Positions 40,062 to 49,546 of a stretch of DNA of 64,000 nucleotides are shown here, piece after piece. Source of the stretch: Psychrobacter sp. JCM 18903 (GTDB lineage: Bacteria; Pseudomonadota; Gammaproteobacteria; Pseudomonadales; Moraxellaceae); contig NZ_BAWJ01000007.1 in NCBI RefSeq assembly GCF_000586475.1, positions 62,001-126,000 of the forward strand. Direction: 5' to 3'. The first letter of the stretch is position 1. Each line of letters opens with the position of its first letter. The notes below the pieces were generated by a model, which was not told where the DNA came from, did no database searches, and saw only the letters and a program-made list of their open reading frames with translations. A program made the position numbers and the translations under genes.

Positions 40062-40430
40062 ATGTCAGGTACTCTCTCATCGCATATTTTAGATACCCAT
40101 TTGGGCAAACCAGCCGCTGGTATTGCCGTGACGCTAGATCGCGTAAGCGCAACTGGCGAGGCATCTCTATTAGCCAATGGCGTCACCAACGCGGATGGAC
40201 GCGTGGCACCAGATAGCTGGTCGTTTGACCCAACGATTGATATTGCTGAATATCACTTAGATGTTGGTCGTTATACCTTAACCTTTGATACGCAGTCTTA
40301 TTTCGATGCACAAAATCTCACGGCTTTTTATCCACAAGTAGTCATCGATTTTATGATAAGTGATAACGGTCACTATCATGTACCGCTACTGCTTAGCGCA
40401 CATGGCTACAGCACGTATCGCGGCTCTTAG
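40062..40430 (+). CDS. uraH: 5-hydroxyisourate hydrolase
   Basis: UraH (transthyretin-like) opens 5-hydroxyisourate to OHCU. The 122-residue protein shows SSHILDTHLGKPAAGIAVTLDR (with His), NADGRVAPDSW (with the Arg), YTLTFDTQSYFD and the C-terminal signature HYHVPLLLSAHGYSTYRGS. AAGGAATT precedes the ATG at 40062; the longer frame from 40008 overlaps uraD and is not used. Cytoplasmic, as no signal peptide is present. Confidence 0.95.
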   Translation: MSGTLSSHILDTHLGKPAAGIAVTLDRVSATGEASLLANGVTNADGRVAPDSWSFDPTIDIAEYHLDVGRYTLTFDTQSYFDAQNLTAFYPQVVIDFMISDNGHYHVPLLLSAHGYSTYRGS

Positions 40431-40543
40431 TTTTTGACATCACTATATAAAAACACATCATAAAAGAACGTCGCCATAGCAAAACGCGTCGAAAGATTGA
40501 AAAAAGCTGAACAAAAGAAAATTGTAAAAAGGACATTTGCAAC

Positions 40544-41865
40544 ATGGGCGCTTATTATCTCGATTGGTTTAACTTATTTTTTCGCTGGTTCCACGTCATC
40601 GCTGGCGTGGCATGGATTGGTGCGTCTTTTTACTTTGTTTGGCTAGATCTTAGTTTACGTAAACCACCACAGTGGAAAGCTGACAAAGGCATTTCAGGCG
40701 ACTTATGGGCGGTACATGGTGGCGGCTTTTATGAAATTGCCAAATACAAGCTTGAGCCCGAAGAGATGCCAAAAACCCTGCACTGGTTTAAATGGGAAGC
40801 TTATACCACTTGGCTGACGGGTATGGCGATGCTCTCTATCGTCTATTATGCCAATGCGACTGCTACTTGATTGATCCCAGCAAAGTCGATTTTGGTAGTA
40901 GTATCGGTGCCATCTCGACCAGTTTGTTATTTTTATTCGGCAGCTATTTCATTTATGAAGTAATTGTCCGCAGCCATTTGGGAAAAAACTCGTTCATTTT
41001 TAGCACCATTATTTTTATCTTATTAATCATCGCCTGCTGGGGTTCTTATCAGTTATTTAGTGACCGAGCTTCGTTTATTCATATCGGTGCTATCTTAGGT
41101 ACTGTGATGGCAGGTAATGTGTTCTTTGGCATCATGCCCGCTCAACGAGCGCTGGTAGAATGCGTGAGGCGTGGCGAAAAACCAGGCAAAGAAGTAGCGG
41201 ACTTGGCACTACAAGCAAAAAACCGCTCGCTGATGAACAACTATTTTACCTTACCGCTGATCTTTACCATGATTAGCAACCATTATCCGATGATGTACTC
41301 TCATGCTCACGGCTGGTTGGTATTGGTATTTGTGGGTATCATCACGGCTATTGTACGTCACTATTTTAACCAAAAGCATTTAGACAATCATAAGCCGCGT
41401 TATTTGGTCATCCCTGCTGTCTTAACTGTATTATTAATTATTTGGATGCGCCCAGAACCAATTGAGCCATTACCTGTTGTCACTGCTGCAACCGCTGCTG
41501 AAACGGCGACACCAGATAGTGTACCACCAACAACTGATAGTGCAGCCGACGGTTCTACTATAAGCACTGATGCCGCCTCAAATGAAAATATCACTGCCGA
41601 TGTCGTACCAGTAACTGCTTCTGCTGATGATGCCATTATGGATGTCGTGCACACGCGCTGTAGCACGTGCCATGCCGCTCAGCCTACTCAGCAAGGATTT
41701 GCCGCGCCGCCAGCTGGTATCATCTTGCAGACACCAACCGACATGAAAACTCATAAAGCAAAAATCGTCACTGCTGTACAAACAGGATATATGCCACTGG
41801 GTAATCTCACAAAATTGACGGATGAAGAACGTCAGCAAATGGTGGCTTACGCATCGGGCTTATAG
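40544..41865 (+). CDS. puuD: Membrane urate oxidase PuuD with cytochrome c domain (one frameshift)
   Basis: PuuD is a urate oxidase unrelated to cytosolic uricase. It has an integral-membrane domain of eight or so helices (DWFNLFFRWFHVIAGVAWIGASFYFVWLDLSL; FFGIMPAQRALVECVRRGEKPGK; NNYFTLPLIFTMISNHYPMMYSH) fused to a periplasmic cytochrome c domain with one haem motif CSTCH (about residue 368) and a distal Met in TGYMPLGN. An Ala/Thr/Asp-rich linker of about 60 residues separates them. Electrons thus pass to the respiratory chain instead of making hydrogen peroxide. The break near 40866 is repaired by one T (GCTACTTG to GCTTACTTG), giving NATAYLIDPSKVDFG. About 441 residues. Confidence 0.93.
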
Positions 41866-41962
41866 ATAAAGGTCGTAGATAAATATTACATGAATCCAAA
41901 GTTACGCCTTATTTTGCTTTAGTTGACTTAAGTTGCTTTAAAATATTTAGGATATATGGACA

Positions 41963-42943
41963 ATGACCAAAAAAATAATCAGCGATTTCAATCAAGACGC
42001 CTACCCTCGCGACTTAAAAGGCTATGCTGACAAGCCGCCAAAAGCCAACTGGCCAGGCGGCGCTAAAATCGCTGTACAGTTCGTCCTCAATATCGAAGAA
42101 GGCGCAGAAAATAGCGTGATTCATGGTGACGGTCAATCAGAGCGGTTTTTATCGGATGTCTTAGGTACGCCAGAGTTTAACAATCGTCATCAGTCGATTG
42201 AGTCGGCATTTGAGTATGGTAGCCGTGTGGGTGTTTGGCGAGTATTAGACACTTTTAAAGAATACGGTTTGCCTATTACGACCTTCACTTGCGCTGCTGC
42301 TGCCGAAAAAACGCCGCATATTATCGAGCGCATATTAGAAGATGGGCACGAAATCGCCAGTCACGGTCTACGCTGGATTACTTATCAAAATATGTACCGC
42401 GAGACCGAGCGCGAGCATGTGCGCCGTGCCACTGAAATATTCGAGAGCATGATCGGCGGTCAGCCGCTCGGTTGGTACACGGGACGAGATAGCCCCAATA
42501 CTCGTGAGTTGGTCGCCGAACAAGGTGGCTATATTTATGACTCAGACTCTTACGCGGATGAACTCCCTTACTGGCTCAATGTCAAAGTAGAAGACGGTAA
42601 TAAAATCGCTCGTAAGCCGCATTTGGTCATTCCCTATACCTTAGAGACCAATGACATGCGCTTTGCCTCAAGCCCAGGCTTTACCAACGCCGAGCCTTTT
42701 TATCAATATTTAAAAGACAGCTTCGATACCTTATACGAAGAAGGCGCACACACACCCAAGATGCTGACCATCGGTTTGCATTGCCGCATCATTGGTCGCG
42801 CCGGTCGCATCATCGCCCTCAAAAAGTTTTTGCAATATATCACCAGCAAGCCCGATGTGTGGGTATGCCGCCGTGATGACATTGCCAAACACTGGTATAA
42901 AAACCATCCAGCCACTGCCGATAACACTGCGAACTGGATGTAA
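41963..42943 (+). CDS. puuE: Allantoinase PuuE, polysaccharide-deacetylase type
   Basis: PuuE hydrolyses allantoin to allantoate and is metal-independent in the characterised Pseudomonas enzyme, unlike amidohydrolase-type AllB. The intact 326-residue protein shows YPRDLKGYADKPPKANWPGGAKIAVQFVLNIEEGAE, a strongly conserved start, then FEYGSRVGVWRVLDTF, DGHEIASHGLRW, GWYTGRDSPNTRELV and YDSDSYADELPYW. LTIGLHCRIIGRAGRI is near the end. Lies 97 bases after puuD. Confidence 0.95.
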   Translation: MTKKIISDFNQDAYPRDLKGYADKPPKANWPGGAKIAVQFVLNIEEGAENSVIHGDGQSERFLSDVLGTPEFNNRHQSIESAFEYGSRVGVWRVLDTFKEYGLPITTFTCAAAAEKTPHIIERILEDGHEIASHGLRWITYQNMYRETEREHVRRATEIFESMIGGQPLGWYTGRDSPNTRELVAEQGGYIYDSDSYADELPYWLNVKVEDGNKIARKPHLVIPYTLETNDMRFASSPGFTNAEPFYQYLKDSFDTLYEEGAHTPKMLTIGLHCRIIGRAGRIIALKKFLQYITSKPDVWVCRRDDIAKHWYKNHPATADNTANWM

Positions 42944-42998
42944 CCATACGTTTAGACACAAATTTATTGCGGCACAATACCACTAAGGAACATCAACG

Positions 42999-43835
42999 AT
43001 GTCAACAAAGAGTACATATTACGCACCAACTGGCGGATTACCTCCACAAACACAACTATTATCAGATCGCGCTATCTTCACCGAAGCTTATGCCATTATT
43101 CCCAAACGTGTACTGACCGACATTGTTATTAGCTATCTGCCGTTTTGGACAGGTATGCGCATGTGGGTGCTTGCACGCCCACTTTCAGGTTTCTCTGAGA
43201 CCTTTTCACAGTATATCGTCGAAGTTGAGCCTAATGGCGGCTCAGAAAAGCCTGAGCTAGATGCAAACGCTGAAGGTGTTATATTCATCGTTGAAGGCGA
43301 AATGGACATGACTATCGAAGGCGTGTCACATCATCTTGAATCGGGTGGTTATGCATTCTTACCACCTAGCTGCAAATGGTCGCTAAAAAACAATAGCGAC
43401 AAGCACGTTAAATTCCATTGGATTCGCAAAGCTTATCAACACTGTGAAGGTATTGATGTGCCTGAAGCCTTTGTTACTAGCGATCACGATGTTGCAGCGA
43501 TTGAGATGCCAGGTACTGATGGCGTATGGGCAACCACCAGATTTACCGAGCAGTCGGATATGCGTCACGACATGCATGTGAATATCGTCACTTTCCAACC
43601 AGGTGGCGTGATTCCATTCGATGAAACACATGTAATGGAACATGGACTGTATGTCCTAGAAGGTAAAGCGGTCTATCACTTAAACGGTGAATGGGTAGAA
43701 GTTGAAGCGGGTGACTTTATGTGGCTACGCGCATTCTGCCCACAATCTTGTTACGCTGGCGGACCTGGTCCATTTAGATACTTACTATACAAAGACGTGA
43801 ATCGTCATATGCCGTTTATTCGCCCAGCACGATAA
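42999..43835 (+). CDS. (S)-ureidoglycine aminohydrolase (bicupin)
   Basis: This manganese enzyme (AllE/UGlyAH family) releases ammonia from (S)-ureidoglycine to give (S)-ureidoglycolate. The 278-residue protein has two cupin halves: GVIFIVEGEMDMTIEGVSHHLESGGYAFLPP in the first, and VTFQPGGVIPFDETHVMEHGLYVLEGKAVYHLNGEWVEVEAGDFMWLRAFCPQ in the second. The second half contains the metal-binding Glu/His/His/Gln set (E in FDETH, H, H in MEHG, Q in CPQSC). Intact, with AAGGAA before the ATG. Confidence 0.92.
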   Translation: MSTKSTYYAPTGGLPPQTQLLSDRAIFTEAYAIIPKRVLTDIVISYLPFWTGMRMWVLARPLSGFSETFSQYIVEVEPNGGSEKPELDANAEGVIFIVEGEMDMTIEGVSHHLESGGYAFLPPSCKWSLKNNSDKHVKFHWIRKAYQHCEGIDVPEAFVTSDHDVAAIEMPGTDGVWATTRFTEQSDMRHDMHVNIVTFQPGGVIPFDETHVMEHGLYVLEGKAVYHLNGEWVEVEAGDFMWLRAFCPQSCYAGGPGPFRYLLYKDVNRHMPFIRPAR

Positions 43836-44019
43836 GCCCTGCGCAATAACAATAATAACCAGAACAACAAGCCATTCAGAACGATGAGCAATATAGCGGC
43901 ATAATCGTTCATTCGAATATGTCATTTATTCCCAGATGTTGATTTAATTCGCGTACGGGCTTATGGCAAAGTGGCTCATAGCAATTATAAACAGTGATCA
44001 CCAAAAGTAAGGCAAAGTC

Positions 44020-44567
44020 ATGAGTACTCTTATGAAGACTACGATCGTTGCAAGACCTTTAACCAAAGCTGAGTTCGCGCCCTACGGCACCGTAATCGAA
44101 CCCTATGACAAGGAAGCGCAGACGCCTGAAAACAGCTACCATATCAATAAAGGCTATGCCTGCCGCCATCATGCCATCGCTGAAGCCAAACTTGACGGCG
44201 GCGATGTCGGCATGAGTATCTTCCGCGCCAAAAAACGTGAATTTCCTATTGCCTTATCGGTCATGGAATATCATCCGTTTGGCACGCAAGCGTTTTTTCG
44301 ATGAATGGTCAGGATTATATCGTCATCGTTGCGCCTGCTGGTGCGCCGCCACAGTCTGCGGATGATTTGACCGTGTTTTATGTGCAATCTCATCAAGGTG
44401 TGCAATACGATGCCAATGTCTGGCATCATCCGCTACTTGCCCTCGGTTGTGACTCTGATTTTTTGGTGATAGATCGTATCAATGGCGAAGGCAAAAACTG
44501 TTATGAGCTTGATATAGAGGATTGGCAGGTGCAAATTGAACTTGCCAGTGAGCACTTTTCCGTTTAA
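44020..44567 (+). CDS. allA: Ureidoglycolate lyase AllA (one frameshift)
   Basis: AllA splits (S)-ureidoglycolate into glyoxylate and urea, the last step of this branch. Family motifs: [57 protein letters not shown] and the metal/substrate region [16 protein letters not shown]. The break near 44301 is repaired by one C (TTTTTTCGATG to TTTTTTCCGATG), giving [14 protein letters not shown]. About 182 residues. Urea produced here has no urease in the window. Confidence 0.92.
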
Positions 44568-44600
44568 TTAGGGTCTGTAAACGAGCTGTTAACCATTTAT

Positions 44601-44642
44601 AAACATAAAGCCAGTTAATAAAGATTAGCTGGCTTTATGTTT
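44601..44642 (+). terminator. Terminator of the purine operon
   Basis: AAACATAAAGCCAG pairs with CTGGCTTTATGTTT, a 14-bp perfect arm. Confidence 0.85.
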
Positions 44643-44740
44643 ATGAATTTGGGATCCATCCTATATAAATAATCATCTTCCAAAACACAGTGCCCATTTA
44701 ACAGCAGTAGCAAAACATCTACATAGGCTACTTGCCTTTT

Positions 44741-44766
44741 ATGTACTATCGTACTAGAATACTGAA
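44741..44766. promoter_or_regulatory. Possible TrpR operator
   Basis: GTACTATCGTACTAGAATACT carries two GTACTA half-sites resembling the trp operator (GTACTAG arms) and lies about 45 bases before trpR, suggesting autoregulation. The match is loose. Confidence 0.35.
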
Positions 44767-44799
44767 ACGAAGTAAGCTTCCCTTTTCTTTTCCATTAAG

Positions 44800-45084
44800 A
44801 TGAATGTTATGAGCACAGACCCTTATCAAAGCTTATTAAGCCATTTAGCCAGTTGTCATGACAGCACGGCTATCGACCTGCTATTCAGTGCGCTATTGAC
44901 GGAAAGAGAGCAGCAGGAAATTGCGAATCGTATCCGCATTTTTGACTTGCTTGAGCGCGGTGTCACCCAGCGCGAGATATCCGAGCAGCTAGGTGTCGGT
45001 ATCGCTACCGTCTCGCGCGGCGCCAAAGCCATGCAAGTTCACGATGTGAGTGCCTTACTAATGACTCATAGACATGACTCATAG
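44800..45084 (+). CDS. trpR: Trp operon repressor TrpR
   Basis: TrpR is a small tryptophan-activated repressor. The 94-residue protein fits the family length: LLFSALLTEREQQEIANRIRIFDLLERGVTQREISEQLGVGIATVSRGAKAMQ covers the helical core and the helix-turn-helix (QREISEQLGVGIATVSRGA). The ATG at 44809 (MSTDPYQS) is an alternative start. It stands directly upstream of trpE-trpG. Confidence 0.92.
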   Translation: MNVMSTDPYQSLLSHLASCHDSTAIDLLFSALLTEREQQEIANRIRIFDLLERGVTQREISEQLGVGIATVSRGAKAMQVHDVSALLMTHRHDS

Positions 45085-45196
45085 AAAAAATTCATAAAAG
45101 ACACAGCTGAAAAGGCCGCCTAATTAATTAGAAACTAGAATTTTAATTTGTCTTACTTTTTATTTGATCAATCATTGAACCAATTTGGATATTGTT

Positions 45197-46615
45197 ATGA
45201 CCTCTCCTAATTCAAAACCTAACCAACCTGCTGCTATTGATATCCCTAGTAAACCACAGCGCATTAAACTCACTCAGGATATTGATTTCTTTGCGTTGTT
45301 CAAACGTATTGAGCGCGCTTTTGAGACCTGCTATTTGCTCGAATCATTGGGCGAAGATGGACATATGGCGCGTCATCATGCGATTGGTTTTGATCCAGTG
45401 ATGACCATTGCCGCCATCGATCGTACAACCCTCGCGATTACTGATAATAAAACCGCTGAAACCACTCATTATCAAACGGATAATCCTTACGAGCTACTGC
45501 GCAAAATTACGCCGCAGCACGTCATTGCTCGCGACCAAAGCGGTGGTCTTGTCGGTTATTTGGGTTACGACAGTGTCAATTTCTTTGAGCCTAGTCTCAA
45601 TGCTAAAGCGAGCGATGACTTTGAACCGTTTAAATTTGGCGTATATTTGGATGGTCTAACGCTCGATAAGATGACCGGTGAGATTTTCTACTTTTATTAT
45701 CCAACTGCGCAGCAAGAAAATCGCATCGAGCAAATCAAAGCGCTACTTGATGAGCAAATTCCAAGCTACGAGCCGCCTACAGTTGAGTTTTTGGGTGATG
45801 GCATGAGTCAAGAGGAGCACGCTAAAGCGGTCATGCAAGTCAAAGAAGACATCATCTCGGGGCGTATCTTTCAGTGTGAGGTTGGCTTTAAATCCAAATA
45901 CCGTATTGCCGGCGACAAGATGCCGATTTATGAAAAGCTGCGTGCGGTCAATCCTTCACCGCATATGTATTTTATGAAATTTGCCCAGCAATGCATCATT
46001 GGAGCGTCACCAGAGCTGCTATTTCGCTTGCGTCAAGGTGAGATGGAAACCTATCCACTGGCAGGCACCGCCAAGCGCGGCATCGATGTCATCGAAGACC
46101 GTCAACTTGCTCGCGCATTGCTTAACGATGCCAAAGAGATTGCTGAGCACAATATGCTGGTCGATTTGCATCGCAATGATATCGGCCGTGTGGCACAATT
46201 TGGTACGGTAAAAGTACGTAGTCTCATGGATATCAAACGCTTCTCGCATGTGCAACATATCTCGTCTGAAATCGTCGGAATTTTGCATCCTAATGAAGAT
46301 ATGTTTAGCGCCCTTGCCAGCAACTTCCCCGCTGGGACGTTGTCAGGCGCACCGAAAGTTGAAGCGATTAAAGTTATTAATGAGCTAGAACCAGATGGTC
46401 GCGGTGCTTATGGTGGTGCGCTTGGATCGTTTAACTTTAATGGTGACTGTATCTTTGCCATTCCTATTCGCAGCCTATTCATCAACGGCGAGTCTGCCTA
46501 TGCGCAAACCTGTGGCGGCAATGTCTATGACTCCAATCCTGCTGATGAATATCTAGAAATTCAGCGTAAGCTTTCTGCCATGAAAGTAGTCTTAGACAGT
46601 TTTATGAACCCGTAA
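45197..46615 (+). CDS. trpE: Anthranilate synthase component I TrpE
   Basis: TrpE condenses chorismate with ammonia from TrpG to make anthranilate. The intact 472-residue protein has an N-terminal domain (IDFFALFKRIERAFETCYLLESLG) and the chorismate-binding domain with IFQCEVGFKSKY, GASPELLFRLRQGEMETYPLAGTAKRG, AKEIAEHNMLVDLHRNDIGRV, FPAGTLSGAPKVEAIKVI and TCGGNVYDSNPADEYLE. The YPLAGTAKRG motif and partner trpG support TrpE over PabB, though I cannot exclude a dual-role enzyme. ATG 45197 is used; the upstream TTG at 45185 is unlikely. Confidence 0.92.
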   Translation: MTSPNSKPNQPAAIDIPSKPQRIKLTQDIDFFALFKRIERAFETCYLLESLGEDGHMARHHAIGFDPVMTIAAIDRTTLAITDNKTAETTHYQTDNPYELLRKITPQHVIARDQSGGLVGYLGYDSVNFFEPSLNAKASDDFEPFKFGVYLDGLTLDKMTGEIFYFYYPTAQQENRIEQIKALLDEQIPSYEPPTVEFLGDGMSQEEHAKAVMQVKEDIISGRIFQCEVGFKSKYRIAGDKMPIYEKLRAVNPSPHMYFMKFAQQCIIGASPELLFRLRQGEMETYPLAGTAKRGIDVIEDRQLARALLNDAKEIAEHNMLVDLHRNDIGRVAQFGTVKVRSLMDIKRFSHVQHISSEIVGILHPNEDMFSALASNFPAGTLSGAPKVEAIKVINELEPDGRGAYGGALGSFNFNGDCIFAIPIRSLFINGESAYAQTCGGNVYDSNPADEYLEIQRKLSAMKVVLDSFMNP

Positions 46616-46648
46616 ATTGCTTATATTTTGCCAAAGAGTTGATAACCC

Positions 46649-47296
46649 ATGAATGTTTTAATTATAGATAACTACGACTCCTTTACCTTTAATCTTTACC
46701 AATATATCGGTGAGATTTTGCAGACGATGGACGGTGATAAAGCCGCGAACGTCATTGTTAAACGTAATAATGAGATAACGTTAGCAGATGTACAGGCAAT
46801 GAATCTTGACCGCATTATCATTTCACCGGGCCCTGGCGCTCCTGACGACCCTGCCTACTTCGGTATTTGTGCCGAAGTGATTGAAGTCATGGGTAAGACG
46901 ACGCCGCTATTGGGTGTCTGCTTAGGTATGCAAGGGATTGCGCATGTGTTCGGCGGCGATGTGGTACGGGCGAGCGTGCCGATGCATGGCAAGGTATCCT
47001 CCATTCGCCATGATGGCGCGGGTGTCTATCAAGGCTTGCCACAAGAGATTGAAATCATGCGTTACCACTCCTTGATGGTAAAAGCGGATACCTTACCAGA
47101 TTGCTTGACTGTCACAGCTGTCGTCGCCAATAATGCTCATGCTGAGTTAAGCCTAACCGAATCTGCGCTAGCAGGTGAGGAGATTATGGGACTACAGCAT
47201 AAAGACTATCCCATTCAAGGTGTGCAGTTTCATCCAGAGTCATTTGCAACGGAAGGTGCCAAACGCTTGCTGACGAATTTTTTACTACAAGTGTAA
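46649..47296 (+). CDS. trpG: Anthranilate synthase component II TrpG
   Basis: This class I glutamine amidotransferase (215 residues) supplies ammonia to TrpE. The catalytic triad is visible: Cys in GVCLGMQGIAHVFGG, and His and Glu in IQGVQFHPESFATEG. The start IDNYDSFTFNLYQYIGE and ISPGPGAPDDPAYF are typical. It lies 33 bases after trpE, same operon. No trpD or trpC follows, so those genes must be elsewhere. Confidence 0.95.
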   Translation: MNVLIIDNYDSFTFNLYQYIGEILQTMDGDKAANVIVKRNNEITLADVQAMNLDRIIISPGPGAPDDPAYFGICAEVIEVMGKTTPLLGVCLGMQGIAHVFGGDVVRASVPMHGKVSSIRHDGAGVYQGLPQEIEIMRYHSLMVKADTLPDCLTVTAVVANNAHAELSLTESALAGEEIMGLQHKDYPIQGVQFHPESFATEGAKRLLTNFLLQV

Positions 47297-47601
47297 ATCT
47301 TGATGCTTAAGTTTGGGGGATATGACACCAAAGGGTGATAAGCTAAAGACATAAACTAAAAACAAGCGTACCTCTAACTCAAATAAGTTGAATTTTATGT
47401 CTAACTGACTTGTGTTCGAACTTAATTAACGCTTTAATGATAGATTGAAAAAATAAACAAAAGACAGCCCTTACTCGGGTTGTCTTTTGTTATTTCAGCA
47501 CAGTAATGAGTGATGAGCGACGAGTCAAAAAAAACACCCTTAGCTAAAAAACTGACATAGCTTATTGTTTAGATTTTCTAGAAAATAAAATAGAGAGCGA
47601 T
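47297..47601. other. Spacer after trpG
   Basis: 305 bases with no gene. It contains a strong terminator (47457-47493), listed separately, and presumably the promoter of the EamA gene. Confidence 0.5.
47457..47493 (+). terminator. Terminator after trpG
   Basis: ACAAAAGACAGCCC pairs with GGGTTGTCTTTTGT and a T-rich tail follows. Confidence 0.85.
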
Positions 47602-48548
47602 ATGGCAAATACCGATGGCGTAATGTCAGCACGGCAGTCATGGATAGGCACCATTCAAATCATCACGGCGGCGGTCTGCTGGGGTACCTTGGGATATTCT
47701 CGACTTACCTCAATCAAATCGGCTTTAGTGGCTGGCAGATTACGATCTTACGTATCGTAACCGCGGCTTTTCTTATTCTTGTCATGCTACCAAAACTATG
47801 GCCGCATCTTATCAAGCTTCGTCGAAAGCAGTGGCTTGGACTGGCATTGCAGTCTTTGATTGGCGTACTTGGTATGTCGGTATGCTACTTTTTTGCTGTG
47901 ATCTATGTCGGTGCTGGGCCTGCGGTTGCCTTGCTTTATACTGCGCCTGTTTTTAGCTTATTGTTTTCGGCATTCTTGCTTGATGAATCTATCACTCGCC
48001 AGTCGGCATTACTGGCGCTCATGGCGGTATTTGGTGTTGGATTGACGATGTTGGGTGAGCAAGCACAAGTCAACTGGGGCATCCTATTAGGACTGCTAGC
48101 AGGCGTCTGTTATTCCTTATACGGGGTACTGGGCAAGCGCGCGATGCACGATGCTCACCCTGCGCCTTTGGTGTTTTTTACCTCTATTATCATCAGTGCT
48201 GGTGTACTGCTATTATTACCTGAAACCTATCAAACCTATGGGCGGTTATTGAGCTTACCTTTACATACTTGGGGCTATGCCTTGGGGTTGTCTTTGATTG
48301 GAACCGTCGTGCCCTTTGCCCTTTATATGAAAGCATTAGAGAAACTACCTGCCACTCGTGCATCAGTATTTACGATTTTTGAGCCATTGACTGCCATTGC
48401 CCTTGCCATACTATTACTGCATCAATCCTTATCTTGGATTCAATATGTGGGCGTGGTATTAATCTTACTGGCAGCTTTATTTAATGCCATATTAAACGGC
48501 ACTGCCACTCGCGTACCACGCTGGCTAAAAAGACGACAAAGAATTTAG
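47602..48548 (+). CDS. EamA/RhaT family transporter (one frameshift)
   Basis: This ten-helix drug/metabolite transporter has two EamA halves (about 316 residues). After adding one A near 47695 (GGGATATTC to GGGAATATTC) the true start is the ATG at 47602: IGTIQIITAAVCWGTLGIFSTYLNQIGFSG joins directly to WQITILRIVTAAF. The second half includes VNWGILLGLLAGVCYSLYGVLGK and SLIGTVVPFALYMKALEKLPATRASVFTIFEPL, the signature of the family. Its exported compound is unknown; the position after trpEG does not by itself prove an amino-acid substrate. Confidence 0.87.
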
Positions 48549-48596
48549 TGGTGACTTTTGATTGTTTTAAATAGTTTTATATCTGTATTATCAAAC

Positions 48597-48638
48597 GAAA
48601 AAATCCCCAACTATAATTAATAGCTGGAGATTTTTTAT
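48597..48638. terminator. Terminator between EamA gene and ABC operon
   Basis: AAAAAATCCCCAACTAT pairs with ATAGCTGGAGATTTTTT with one bulge-like mismatch and T runs on both sides. Confidence 0.75.
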
Positions 48639-48710
48639 TGGAACGTTACTTTAGAGCAAAGCATTGACATCATAGACAGTTGCTAAACAACTTGGAATGT
48701 CTTGATAATA

Positions 48711-49454
48711 TTACTGTTCAATACGCTGCAAAAAGGCCTGCGTACGTGGATGAGTAGACACTTCGAACATCTGCTTAGCACTACCTTCTTCGACCACATG
48801 ACCATCCTCAATTAACACCACATGATCTGCCACATCACGAGCAAATTTAATCTCATGAGTCACAACGACCATCGTCCAGCCTTCAGATGCCAGTTGCTTC
48901 ATCGTGCCCAGTACATCTTGTACCAATTCAGGATCGAGCGCAGACGTTGGCTCATCAAATAATAATAATGACGGCTCGATAGCCAGTGCACGAGCAATGC
49001 CGATACGCTGCTGCTGACCACCAGATAGCTGGAACGGATACAGATCTGCCTTATCCGATAAGCCTACTTTATCAAGTAATGCCAGTGCCTGTTCGCGTGC
49101 TTGCGCCTTAGTTTGCCCTTGCACTACCGTCGGCCCAAGCATTAAATTCTCAATCGCGGTCTTGTGTGGAAACAAGTTATAAGATTGAAATACCATGCCT
49201 GATTTACGCTGCAGCGCCAGTAATGTTTTTTTCTTAGGCTTAGTAGCGAAGTCGACCGTTAAGCTACCATCATCAAAAGCAATGACGCCTTGATCAGGAA
49301 TTTCCAGCGCATTCAAGCAGCGTAAAAAAGTGGTTTTACCAGACCCTGACGGTCCTAATATCACCACTACCTTGCCTTTTTCGATGGTCAAGTCGATGCC
49401 TTTAAGCACTTGATTGCCACCAAAGGCTTTGTGAATATTAGTGACTTGAATCAT
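48711..49454 (-). CDS. Amino-acid ABC transporter ATPase, cystine type
   Basis: This 247-residue ATPase of the polar amino-acid import family has Walker A GPSGSGKT (about 34-41), signature LSGGQQQR, Walker B LLLFDEPTSALD and the switch VVTHEIKFARDVADHV. It is last in an SBP-permease-ATPase operon. The operon composition (single permease, one SBP) fits the cystine TcyJLN or FliY-YecSC arrangement, but cannot fix the substrate. Confidence 0.9.
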   Translation of the reverse strand: MIQVTNIHKAFGGNQVLKGIDLTIEKGKVVVILGPSGSGKTTFLRCLNALEIPDQGVIAFDDGSLTVDFATKPKKKTLLALQRKSGMVFQSYNLFPHKTAIENLMLGPTVVQGQTKAQAREQALALLDKVGLSDKADLYPFQLSGGQQQRIGIARALAIEPSLLLFDEPTSALDPELVQDVLGTMKQLASEGWTMVVVTHEIKFARDVADHVVLIEDGHVVEEGSAKQMFEVSTHPRTQAFLQRIEQ

Positions 49455-49546
49455 AAAGCGTCCTGTTGTACTGATATCTGTTTGCTAATAACACACGCTT
49501 TATCGACGCGGTATTACCATCCTATACTGCCCCTATTATCAAGGGT

